Positions 29,488-37,372 of a DNA stretch of 64,000 nt are shown piece after piece (the stretch's first letter is position 1; the number at the start of each line of letters is the position of its first letter). Made by a program: the position numbers and the translations under genes. The stretch lies in contig NZ_OY782763.1 of the NCBI RefSeq assembly GCF_963678225.1, forward strand, positions 868,001 through 932,000, in the 5' to 3' direction. The notes below the pieces were generated by a model. The model had not been told where the DNA came from. It made no database searches and was given only the letters and a program-made list of their open reading frames with translations. This stretch comes from an uncultured Cohaesibacter sp. GTDB lineage: Bacteria > Pseudomonadota > Alphaproteobacteria > Rhizobiales > Cohaesibacteraceae.

Positions 29488-30345
29488 ATGCTTCAGAAAC
29501 TGGGCCAAAAAGTGCGCCTCTCCCGCATCCTGAATCCGAAAACGCAACGTGGCTTCTGCATCGCCTTTGACCATTCGTTGCAACTGGGCACCTGCAAGGG
29601 TATGGAGCAACCAGAACAAATGCTCGACAATATGGCAGAAGCTGGCGTTGATGCCGTTATCCTGCCTTTGGGATCGGCATTGCACTTTGGCCCGCGGCTG
29701 GTGGAAAATGGCGGACCGGACCTCATCCTGCGTCTGGACCAGACCACCATGTGGCGCGAGGGCACTCCGCTGGCCTATAAGGATGGCTACACCCGCCTGA
29801 TCGCTTCTGTCGATGATGCGGTTGCACTGGGTGCAGAAGCCGTCATCACCTATCTGTTTGTAGGCCATAATGACCCGGATGTGGAAACGGCAGCCTTCCG
29901 CGCCAACTCTGATGTCAACACCGCCGCCCGTGAACGCGGCATCGTGCATATCATTGAAACCATGGGCGCCCGTCACGCACTCGCCAACGACATCAATGAT
30001 GGCGAGTTTGTCAGTTTCCATGCCCGCATCGGCGTTGAAATGGGCGCAGACATCATCAAGACCGACTGGCCTGGCAGCGCAGAAGCCCTCAAGCAAATCA
30101 CCGCGCAGCTTCCGGTTCCGATCATGCTGGCGGGCGGGCCGAAAACCAACAGTGACTATGGCACCCTGAGCCTCGTGTCCGACATCGTCAATGCGGGCGC
30201 AGCCGGAATTCTTTTCGGCCGCTCCATCTTCCAGTCCGACGATCCGCTTGCTCTGATGAAAGCCTGCCGCGCCGTCATCCACGACAATGTTTCTGTAGAA
30301 GAAGCCGCTGAACTTGCCAAACTGCGCCTGCCGATTGCCTCATGA
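29488..30345 (+). CDS. DhnA/LsrF-type class I aldolase family protein
   Basis: The 285-residue TIM barrel resembles the DhnA family of class I (Schiff-base) aldolases and the LsrF thiolase. AFDHSLQLG (26-34) has the phosphate-site Asp and His, K191 in IIKTDWPG is the likely Schiff-base lysine, and MLAGGPKTNS and GILFGRSIF bind phosphate. It is the last gene of the kinase-DeoR operon. A sugar phosphate or a DHAP-derived compound is a plausible substrate. This is not the class II OtnC aldolase of the described acid-sugar pathways. Confidence 0.87.
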   Translation: MLQKLGQKVRLSRILNPKTQRGFCIAFDHSLQLGTCKGMEQPEQMLDNMAEAGVDAVILPLGSALHFGPRLVENGGPDLILRLDQTTMWREGTPLAYKDGYTRLIASVDDAVALGAEAVITYLFVGHNDPDVETAAFRANSDVNTAARERGIVHIIETMGARHALANDINDGEFVSFHARIGVEMGADIIKTDWPGSAEALKQITAQLPVPIMLAGGPKTNSDYGTLSLVSDIVNAGAAGILFGRSIFQSDDPLALMKACRAVIHDNVSVEEAAELAKLRLPIAS

Positions 30346-30412
30346 TCGGTTAACCGCAGACACATCAGGGCAGCGTCCCACCCCACTCACTTTGGATGTC
30401 CTGATAGGCATG

Positions 30413-30445
30413 AAGCCCGCAAGCCGCAGCTTGCGGGCTTTCTTA
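30413..30445. terminator. Terminator after the aldolase gene
   Basis: AAGCCCGCAAGC pairs perfectly with GCTTGCGGGCTT around a 4-nt loop, with T-rich sequence after it. It sits between the convergent aldolase and lactonase genes. Confidence 0.88.
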
Positions 30446-30503
30446 TGAAGGGCTCCTAAGAAGACGGCTTCGAGAGCACGGTCATTGGAATATGTAAAAG
30501 GGA

Positions 30504-31361
30504 TCAATCCAGCAGGATCTGGTTTTCCGGCTGCCCTTCAAATGCGAGGCGACAGGCAAAGGTCGCACCGGCCAAAGGCTCACGCGCCAGCTCCTCTTCC
30601 TTCGCACCACTTCGGGCCGAGGTTACATAAAGCGTCTTGAAGTCATCCCCACCGAATGCTGGGCAGGATACCCGCGTCACCGGAAACACCTCTTCATGCA
30701 CTTGCTTTCCATCTGGCCCATAGGCACGCACCGCATGGATTCCCCAATGAGCAATCCAGACATTGCCAGCCGCATCAAACACCGCTCCGTCAATATTGAG
30801 ATCATCTACGCGAAAATCGAGATACACCTCAGGCTCCCCTTTGGGCCAGCCCTGTGCATCCAGCGCAACCCGCATCATTTGCCGACTCTTTGTATCGGTA
30901 AAGCAGGCCCATTGCCCGTCGGCTGAAAAACAAGCTCCATTGGTGATGGTGATATTGGCGTAAAGCTTGCGCAGCTCACCGCGATAATAGCGATAAAAGG
31001 CACCGGCTCCGAGCTCGGATTTGATCCCCATCGTACCGATCCAGAAACCGCCATAGGGGTCTGCGCGCCCATCATTGCAGCGATTTTCCGGCTTGTCGGC
31101 TTCAAGGTCGCAAAGTTTCTCCTGAGCGCCCGTTTCCACGTTGAAGACAAACAGGGAGCTGTAGCTCGCAATGAGAATACGCTCCTCGTCAACCCAGCCT
31201 CCGGCGCTGACATATTCATCAAATGTCCATGACTGCACGTTGTCCCCGGTGCGGGTCAACAGGGTCTTGCCCATGATATCGAACCAGAAAAGCTGTTTGC
31301 GCAGAGGATGCCAAAGGGGCCCTTCTCCAAGCGTGCAAAGGCGATCATCAAATAGCGGCAT
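30504..31361 (-). CDS. SMP-30/gluconolactonase/LRE family protein
   Basis: The 285-residue six-bladed propeller has the SMP-30 family signs: metal ligand E13 in CTLGEGPLWHP, RCNDGRADPYGGFWIGTMG, and a central DTKSRQMMRVALD. Members open sugar lactones to aldonates using a divalent metal. The ATG at 31361 follows GGGAG; a 29-residue upstream stretch in frame does not resemble the family. It may supply the sugar acid used by the neighbouring genes, but it is on the opposite strand and could equally belong to the photolyase side. Confidence 0.9.
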   Translation of the reverse strand: MPLFDDRLCTLGEGPLWHPLRKQLFWFDIMGKTLLTRTGDNVQSWTFDEYVSAGGWVDEERILIASYSSLFVFNVETGAQEKLCDLEADKPENRCNDGRADPYGGFWIGTMGIKSELGAGAFYRYYRGELRKLYANITITNGACFSADGQWACFTDTKSRQMMRVALDAQGWPKGEPEVYLDFRVDDLNIDGAVFDAAGNVWIAHWGIHAVRAYGPDGKQVHEEVFPVTRVSCPAFGGDDFKTLYVTSARSGAKEEELAREPLAGATFACRLAFEGQPENQILLD

Positions 31362-31469
31362 GGGATACTCCCGAGGGGAAAAACAAAGGACAAAGCCCGT
31401 ATAGCGAGAAACCATCGAGCGGACACACATCCCTTTTCTATAGCCCAAAGCCGGTAAGCTGGCCAGCGA

Positions 31470-32897
31470 CTAGCTTAGCGCCTTGTAAGCATCAAGCGCA
31501 GCTTCGCGGCTGGCCTTGAGATCGACAACCGGAACCGGATAGGTCTCCCCAAGTCGAACGCCAGCTTCAGCCATTATGTCCTTGGGGGTCGTCCATGGCT
31601 TGAACAGATATTTATTTGGCAGCTCTGCAAGCTCGGGCACATACTGACGAATATAGTCGCCATCGGCATCGAACTTCTCGGCCTGCAAAACGGGGTTGAA
31701 GATCCGGAAATAGGGAGCTGCATCTGCGCCGCAGCCCGCCACCCATTGCCAGCTGGCCGCATTGTTGGCCAGATCAGCATCCACCAGAGTGTCCCAGAAC
31801 CATGCTTCGCCCTTGCGCCAATCCGTGCGCAAATTCTTGATGAGGAAGGAGGCAACGATCATCCGCACACGATTATGCATATAACCCGTCTGCCACAGCT
31901 CCCGCATACCAGCATCAACGATGGGAATGCCCGTCATGCCCTTTTGCCAGGCGCTCAGCTTGGCAGGATCATTCTGCCATTCAAAACCGGCAAATTTCGG
32001 CTGCAAAGGCACAGACGTGAGCTCTTGATTGTAATAGAGCAAGGAGTAGGAAAATTCCCGCCACGCCAGCTCGGAGCGGAAATGATCGACATCCCGATCA
32101 GGGATTGCATCATCCTCAAGACAATCCAGCGCATGCCAGATCTGGTTGGGCGAAATATGCCCCCAATGCAGATAGGGCGAGAGACGCGACACATGCCGCT
32201 GGGAGGGGATGTCCCTGCCCGACTTGTAACCATTCAGCCCTTCATCCAGAAAGCACTCCAGTGCCGCCTGAGCGCCAGCCTCGCCAATCTCCCAATGCGG
32301 TTCCATCTGCTTGTGCCATTCGATAGCTGGCAAAAGGGAAAGCCCATCGAGACGGACCGCACCATCCCCCTCTTTCGGCTTGGCATAATGGATGTCTTCG
32401 GGAGCATCCATGGGCGCTGCGGGCGGGGGTGCCTGAAGGCATCCTTTGCGGAAGAAGGGAGTAAATACCTTATAGGGTGTGCCATCCTGCTTCTTGATGG
32501 CCCAGGGCTCCCAAAGCAAAGAACCATTCAGCCGGATCGTTTCGCAGCCTTTCGCATCCAACTTTTCCTTTATGGCCTTGTCGCGCGTCACCCGCCAGGG
32601 CTCATAACAGCGGGTCCAACTCACCACGCGCGCATCGTGAAACGCGGCCAGCTTTGGAAGAATTTCCTTGGCATCGCCCTTATAGAGCCGCAAATGGCCA
32701 CCGAGCTGATCATTCAAAATGCGCAACGCCTCATGCAGCCACCAGCGGCTGGCCCCACCCATAGCGTCGGCTCCGGCATTCTCGTCATCCAGAATATAAA
32801 CGGGGATCAAGTCCCCCTTTTCAACCGCTTTGGCGAGTGCGGGATTATCCGACAGGCGCAGATCCTGCCGGAACCAATGAATGGCGATATCGCTCAC
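31470..32897 (-). CDS. phrB: Deoxyribodipyrimidine photolyase (cryptochrome/photolyase family)
   Basis: The enzyme uses FAD and near-UV/blue light to split pyrimidine dimers. The 475-residue protein has the N-terminal antenna domain opening IHWFRQDLRLSDNPALAKA and the C-terminal FAD domain with GHISPNQIW, WREFSYSLLYYN, MRELWQTGYMHNRVRM and WQWVAGCGADAAPYFRIFNP. It is the last gene of the rpoE-chrR-SDR-phrB operon and overlaps the SDR gene by four bases. RpoE control of photolyase is known in Rhodobacter. Confidence 0.95.
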   Translation of the reverse strand: MSDIAIHWFRQDLRLSDNPALAKAVEKGDLIPVYILDDENAGADAMGGASRWWLHEALRILNDQLGGHLRLYKGDAKEILPKLAAFHDARVVSWTRCYEPWRVTRDKAIKEKLDAKGCETIRLNGSLLWEPWAIKKQDGTPYKVFTPFFRKGCLQAPPPAAPMDAPEDIHYAKPKEGDGAVRLDGLSLLPAIEWHKQMEPHWEIGEAGAQAALECFLDEGLNGYKSGRDIPSQRHVSRLSPYLHWGHISPNQIWHALDCLEDDAIPDRDVDHFRSELAWREFSYSLLYYNQELTSVPLQPKFAGFEWQNDPAKLSAWQKGMTGIPIVDAGMRELWQTGYMHNRVRMIVASFLIKNLRTDWRKGEAWFWDTLVDADLANNAASWQWVAGCGADAAPYFRIFNPVLQAEKFDADGDYIRQYVPELAELPNKYLFKPWTTPKDIMAEAGVRLGETYPVPVVDLKASREAALDAYKALS

Positions 32898-33637
32898 GGT
32901 TCAATCTCCTTGCCAGCCCAGTCAAAGCATAGGCCGGACTGATCAGGGCTTCGTGATAGCAAAACCTCTACCAGACAGCGGGCCGAATGCTCTGGCGTGA
33001 AAAGCTTGTGTGGGGGAACATTCCGTTGGAAGGGTTCAGACAAGGCACTCTCAACCGTGCCCGGATGCAGACCAACCAGAATGGCATCCCGATTGCGCCT
33101 CTTGAGCTCGATTGCCGCTCCCTTGATCATCATATTAAGGCCAGCCTTGGACGTGCGATAGCTATACCAGCCACCAAGCTGATTATCCGATATCGAGCCG
33201 ACCCGCGCACTCAAAAGCCCCATACGGAACGCGCCCTTGCGCGGCACATGAGTCAGAAGATGCTTCATGATGAGGCTCGGCCCCACCAGATTGACAGCCA
33301 GCAGATGCTCCATCGCTTGCCTGTCGAGATCTTTGATCGATCGCTCGGGAAATGCATCACCGTCATGCAGAATACCTGTTGCCACAAAGACAAGATCGGG
33401 CATTCCATCGGCTACGATTCGAGAGCAGGTATCATGGATGCTCTCTTCGTCGAGTAGATCGAAGCCACCGATGCAAACCGGAGCCTTCTGGCCCACAGTC
33501 TTCTCTCTTGAAGGCACGCTGCGTCCGACAGCAAGCAGCGTCGCCGAAGAAAAAAGTTCCATAAGATTATCCGACAAAGCAGCCCCGATGCCACCTGTGG
33601 CGCCAATCACGGCGATACGCCCGACCTTGTCTTTCAT
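32894..33637 (-). CDS. Short-chain dehydrogenase/reductase
   Basis: The 247-residue SDR has the NAD(P) motif IGATGGIGAAL near its start and the catalytic pair YRTSKAGLNMM (Tyr-x3-Lys). The chosen ATG at 33637 follows TGAGG. Two adjacent ATGs at 33670 and 33667 overlap the chrR stop and would add about 10 residues, so coupled translation from there is also possible. The gene lies between chrR and phrB in the light-stress operon, and its substrate is unknown. SDR genes also occur in the RpoE regulon of Rhodobacter. Confidence 0.88.
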   Translation of the reverse strand: MKDKVGRIAVIGATGGIGAALSDNLMELFSSATLLAVGRSVPSREKTVGQKAPVCIGGFDLLDEESIHDTCSRIVADGMPDLVFVATGILHDGDAFPERSIKDLDRQAMEHLLAVNLVGPSLIMKHLLTHVPRKGAFRMGLLSARVGSISDNQLGGWYSYRTSKAGLNMMIKGAAIELKRRNRDAILVGLHPGTVESALSEPFQRNVPPHKLFTPEHSARCLVEVLLSRSPDQSGLCFDWAGKEIEP

Positions 33638-33666
33638 GAGAGCCTCAGGAACGGAGTTGACCGCCA

Positions 33667-34353
33667 TCATATACCAATAATTGGCTGCAACAGCCGCGTG
33701 ATCACACCCTTGAATTCCAAGGGCGCATCGGTGCAAACCAGACAGATGCAGTCCTCTTCAGTATCGGCCATCGGCTGATGATGCATGTCCTCTTCGGCAT
33801 CCTGAATATCACCCACCCGATACCGGCCCGTATCGTCAGAAAAGGAGCCCTTCAGCACAAGTGTCAATTCACTGCCGTGATGACTGTGATCGGGCGTAAC
33901 AAACCCCGGCGAGAGTTTGAGAAGGCGCACCTTCTCCCCTTCTGATGAAGGCACCGGCAAGACGAATTGTTTGATACCCGGCCCCACAGTGCGCCAGCGC
34001 ACAGCAGCAAAGTCATCACCGATCATATTGGCCAGCAGGCGGGGCACATAGCGCCCGTCAAGATAAGACGATGAAGACAGATCACCTGATGCTGACGCAC
34101 CAGTGCGCTCGGGCTCAGGGAAGCTCTGCGCTTCATCCACATCCAGCAAGATCTGATCAAACAGATCATCGGATACAGCGGTTTGTTCGACATCGGCGAT
34201 CAGAGCGCCACCGATCACTTCAGCCTCTGCCACCCTTGCAGCACAGGCGGGGCAAATGTCCAGATGACAAGCCACCACCATTGCCTGCCCGGCAGAAAGG
34301 CTGCCTGCAGCATAGGCCAGTATCATTTCGTCGCTCAAATGATGGTGAATCAT
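33667..34353 (-). CDS. chrR: ChrR-type anti-sigma factor
   Basis: ChrR holds RpoE inactive until singlet oxygen or related oxidants are met. The 228-residue protein has the zinc anti-sigma domain with H5 (in IHHHLSDEM), H30, C34 and C37 (ACHLDICPAC). A C-terminal cupin follows, with HSHHGSELTLVLKGSF (156-171) and a second His pair at 191-192. Both domains match the Rhodobacter ChrR layout closely. The start overlaps the sigma gene stop by ATGA. Confidence 0.94.
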   Translation of the reverse strand: MIHHHLSDEMILAYAAGSLSAGQAMVVACHLDICPACAARVAEAEVIGGALIADVEQTAVSDDLFDQILLDVDEAQSFPEPERTGASASGDLSSSSYLDGRYVPRLLANMIGDDFAAVRWRTVGPGIKQFVLPVPSSEGEKVRLLKLSPGFVTPDHSHHGSELTLVLKGSFSDDTGRYRVGDIQDAEEDMHHQPMADTEEDCICLVCTDAPLEFKGVITRLLQPIIGI

Positions 34354-34904
34354 GCTTCCACCTCCGACAAAATATTTCTCAAGCGCCCAAATGCCAGCCG
34401 CATGCGGGATTTGACGGTCCCCAAGGGCAAAGACAGTTTTTGGGCAATTTCTGCATGGGTCGCTTCGTCATAAAAAGCCATGCTCACGATTTCAGCCTGA
34501 TTGCTGGGCAACAGGGCCATGGCCTTGGAAACCCGCTCCACCAGTTCATTGCGATGAACCTCTGTGGTCTGCTCTTCATCAGACACCAGCTTGGAAGCAA
34601 AGAAATCCTCATCCTTGTAAACAAAGCTCTTTTCGGAGCGAAGGCGATCAATGCGTTGATTTCGGGCGATGGTGAAGATCCAGGTCGAAGCTGCGGCCTT
34701 CTCTGGCCGGTAAAGATGAGCCTTGCGCCAGATCTGCGTAAAGGTCTCCTGCACCAGCTCTTCGGCCATCTGCGGATTCGTTCCCGCTTTAAGATAAAAA
34801 CTCTTCAAGCGCGGTGCAAAATGATCGAACAGCTGCCGGAAGGCACCGCGATCATGATGTTCACCCAACGCAACAAGCATGGCACTGAGTTGGCCAGCGG
34901 TCAT
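34350..34904 (-). CDS. rpoE: ECF sigma factor RpoE (ChrR-controlled, ECF11-like)
   Basis: The 184-residue sigma factor has region 2 (about 20-92; AEELVQETFTQIWRKAHLY, STWIFTIARNQRIDRLR) and region 4 (about 122-175; LPLGTVKSRMRLAFGRLR). Pairing with ChrR places it in the group that answers photo-oxidative stress. The ATG at 34904 is chosen since a strong GGGAGG site lies 8-14 nt upstream; a start at 34964 would add 20 residues. A TGATCC promoter element upstream suggests that it drives its own operon. Confidence 0.95.
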   Translation of the reverse strand: MTAGQLSAMLVALGEHHDRGAFRQLFDHFAPRLKSFYLKAGTNPQMAEELVQETFTQIWRKAHLYRPEKAAASTWIFTIARNQRIDRLRSEKSFVYKDEDFFASKLVSDEEQTTEVHRNELVERVSKAMALLPSNQAEIVSMAFYDEATHAEIAQKLSLPLGTVKSRMRLAFGRLRNILSEVEA

Positions 34905-34983
34905 ACACCCGCCTCCCTTCGAACTTTTCGAGAGAGCTTGCACCATTGTCATCATCAAATCCATCCCAAAATGATTTCATTGG

Positions 34984-35013
34984 CTTTTACTGCATAAGTA
35001 CAAAGGCGGATCA
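34984..35013 (-). promoter_or_regulatory. Candidate RpoE promoter of the rpoE-chrR-SDR-phrB operon
   Basis: On the minus strand TGATCC (35013-35008) is followed after 18 nt by TAAAAG (34989-34984). TGATCC is the known -35 element of ChrR-linked RpoE promoters. It lies about 80 bp before the sigma gene start, as expected for autoregulation. Confidence 0.7.
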
Positions 35014-35077
35014 CAAAAAGTGCGAGCCCAAAGCCAAAAAAAATTCTGTAAGATAGAAAAACTCTGATTTTAGAAAG

Positions 35078-35109
35078 TGATCCATTGCCCCAAGCGAAAC
35101 GAATAAGTT
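35078..35109 (+). promoter_or_regulatory. Candidate RpoE promoter of the FAD oxidase-DUF1365-CFA operon
   Basis: TGATCC (35078-35083) is followed 17-20 nt later by GAATAAGTT (from 35101). It is 47 bp upstream of the FAD protein start and is a back-to-back partner of the rpoE promoter 65 bp away. Confidence 0.68.
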
Positions 35110-35129
35110 GAAAAATCGCGGAGTTTACA

Positions 35130-36524
35130 ATGCAGATAGCAGTTATCGGATCAGGTATTTCAGGGCTCTCGGCAGCTTGGCTTCTCTCGAAGAATCATAG
35201 GGTCGATATTTTTGAAAAAGACGATCGTCTGGGTGGGCATGCCAATACGCAGACCGTGGAAACATCCACTGGCCCGATTGATGTGGATACCGGTTTTATC
35301 GTTTATAACGAGCGCACCTATCCGAACCTGACCCGCCTGTTTGACCATCTCGAAGTCGACACTGCGCTATCTGACATGTCCTTCTCCGCGTCCTTGCGCG
35401 ATAGTGACCAGGAATATAGCGGACAGGGCCTAAAGGGCCTCTTCGCCAAACCTTCCAACGCAATCAATCCGCGCTTCTTGAAAATGCTGACAGATATCAG
35501 GCGCTTTTATATGGAGGCCCCTCGCGATATCGAAACCGCTCTGGCCCAATCCATGACGCTGGAAGACTATCTAAAGGCCAACAATTACTCTGATACCTTC
35601 ATCCATGATCATCTGGTACCGATGGGGGCTGCCATCTGGTGTATTCCTTCAGAAGAGATGATGAAGTTTCCCTTTGAAGCCTTCATGCGCTTTTCGATCA
35701 ACCACGGGCTGGTGCAATTCCGCAATCGCCCGCAATGGCGCACCATTCCCGGAGGCTCGAAACGCTATGTCGAGAAGATAGCCAGTTATATCTCCGGCGA
35801 TATCCATCTCAATCAATCCATCATCGCGCTGGAGCGGCGCCCCGGCTCCGTGACGATCCGCACCCGTCAGGGCCTTGAAAAGCGTTATGGCCACGTAGTG
35901 CTTGCCTGCCATGCGGATCAGGCCTTGCAGATCCTTGGCGCCAGTGGCGGTGATATGGATGAAGCCGAACGCACAACACTGGAGGCCATTCCCTATCACA
36001 AAAATCTGGCGATCCTGCACAAGGATCCAGCCTTGATGCCACGCCGCCGCGCAGCCTGGGCAAGCTGGAACTATATTCAGGATAGCGGTGCTGGCGAGCA
36101 AGGCGAAGCAAGCGAGCCACGGCTCTGCGTAACCTACTGGATGAACAAGCTTCAGCCGTTGGCCTGCAAGGACGATCTGTTCGTTACGCTTAATCCGATC
36201 GATCAGCCGGCAGAGGGCACGGTGCTGCGTTCGCAGCTTTATCATCATCCGGTCTTTTCTATGCAGGCAATAAGAGCCCAGAAGAAGCTCTGGGCTCTTC
36301 AGGGCAATCGGCGCACATGGTTCTGCGGTGCCTATTTCGGTTATGGTTTCCACGAAGATGGCATTCAGGCTGGCCTTGCGGTTGCAGAGCAGCTGGGTGG
36401 CACACCGCGTCCTTGGACCCTTGACGATCCTTCAAACCGGATCTTTGTCGATCCCTCAAAAGCAAGAACAGAACGGACACTTAGCAAAAGCAACAAGGCC
36501 GAGCGTTTGGCAGTGGCAAAATGA
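35130..36524 (+). CDS. FAD-dependent NAD(P)-binding amine oxidase-like protein (COG2907 type)
   Basis: The 464-residue flavoprotein opens with a Rossmann motif GSGISGLSAAWLLS and FEKDDRLGGHANT, then DVDTGFIVYNERTYPNLTRLF, the marks of the amine-oxidase/protoporphyrinogen-oxidase-like group often found beside DUF1365 and cyclopropane synthase genes. The three genes overlap with ATGA junctions, so they act as one unit. The set probably changes membrane lipid acyl chains, perhaps by desaturation or oxidation, but no activity is proven here. Confidence 0.88.
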   Translation: MQIAVIGSGISGLSAAWLLSKNHRVDIFEKDDRLGGHANTQTVETSTGPIDVDTGFIVYNERTYPNLTRLFDHLEVDTALSDMSFSASLRDSDQEYSGQGLKGLFAKPSNAINPRFLKMLTDIRRFYMEAPRDIETALAQSMTLEDYLKANNYSDTFIHDHLVPMGAAIWCIPSEEMMKFPFEAFMRFSINHGLVQFRNRPQWRTIPGGSKRYVEKIASYISGDIHLNQSIIALERRPGSVTIRTRQGLEKRYGHVVLACHADQALQILGASGGDMDEAERTTLEAIPYHKNLAILHKDPALMPRRRAAWASWNYIQDSGAGEQGEASEPRLCVTYWMNKLQPLACKDDLFVTLNPIDQPAEGTVLRSQLYHHPVFSMQAIRAQKKLWALQGNRRTWFCGAYFGYGFHEDGIQAGLAVAEQLGGTPRPWTLDDPSNRIFVDPSKARTERTLSKSNKAERLAVAK

Positions 36525-37372
36525 CGGAAAACGAAACCCTCACCTTTGCCCCTGATGCCTGTCTTTATGAAGGCATTGTCAGCCATGTGCGAAGCGGCGC
36601 AGTGGAACATCGCCTTGCCTACAGGGTGACCTCAATGCTCCTGCCACTTGACAAGCTTGACGAGATAAACCAGCGCTCGCGCCTCTTTTCTGTCAACCGC
36701 TTTAACCTCATCAGCTTTCATGAGGCGGACTATATCGAGCCCGGCTTCGAGAGTTTGGAAGCTTATCTTGAGCATCTGGTGGACGCTTCTGGCGAATTCA
36801 CAGAGGAAGCCAACCGCCCCACTCGCTTTACGGCGCTGACCTTTCCAAGAGTGCTGGGGCGCAGCTTCAATCCGCTAACACTCTTTTTCTGTTGCGATCA
36901 GGAGAACCACCTCAAGGCGATCCTCTATCAGGTCAGCAATACATTCGGAGAACGCTTTCACTATATCTATGCTCTCACCAATGAGGAGCGCAATTTGTCA
37001 CAAGGCCAAAGGCTGCGCCATGAGGGGAAAAAGATATTCTACGTATCACCTTTTCTGGACATTGAAGGAAAGTACAATTTCTCAATTCGCCTACCGCACG
37101 AAAAACTGTCCTACCAAATTACGTTGAGCGGCCAGCAGCCCTCTTCTCTGATGGCCTCCTTTACCGCGCAAAAAAAGGCCTTCACCACTAGAAATCTAAC
37201 ATTAACTTTTGTTAGGCTGATCCAGAGCGGATGGAAAATCCTCGCAGCCATACATCTTGAGGCCTTGAAATTATGGCGCAAGGGCGCGCCTTTTCACAAA
37301 CGACCGCCCGTGCCGTCCGAACAAGTTTCAAGCCTTCACCGCTCCAGACTTGGTAAAGGATTGCATCAATGA
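36521..37372 (+). CDS. DUF1365 family protein
   Basis: This 283-residue protein has the DUF1365 features: YEGIVSHVRSGAVEHRLAYRVTSMLLPLDKL, the RFTALTFPRVLGRSFNPLTLFFCCD segment, and KIFYVSPFLDIEGKYNFSI. No signal peptide or long membrane helix is clear. The function of the family is not established; the fixed genomic link to FAD oxidoreductase and CFA synthase genes suggests a role in fatty-acid modification. It overlaps both neighbours by four bases. Confidence 0.9.
   Translation: MTENETLTFAPDACLYEGIVSHVRSGAVEHRLAYRVTSMLLPLDKLDEINQRSRLFSVNRFNLISFHEADYIEPGFESLEAYLEHLVDASGEFTEEANRPTRFTALTFPRVLGRSFNPLTLFFCCDQENHLKAILYQVSNTFGERFHYIYALTNEERNLSQGQRLRHEGKKIFYVSPFLDIEGKYNFSIRLPHEKLSYQITLSGQQPSSLMASFTAQKKAFTTRNLTLTFVRLIQSGWKILAAIHLEALKLWRKGAPFHKRPPVPSEQVSSLHRSRLGKGLHQ

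Noticed and set aside
31746-32942. A plus-strand open frame opposite phrB
   Set aside because: No recognisable domain; photolyase motifs are unmistakable on the minus strand.
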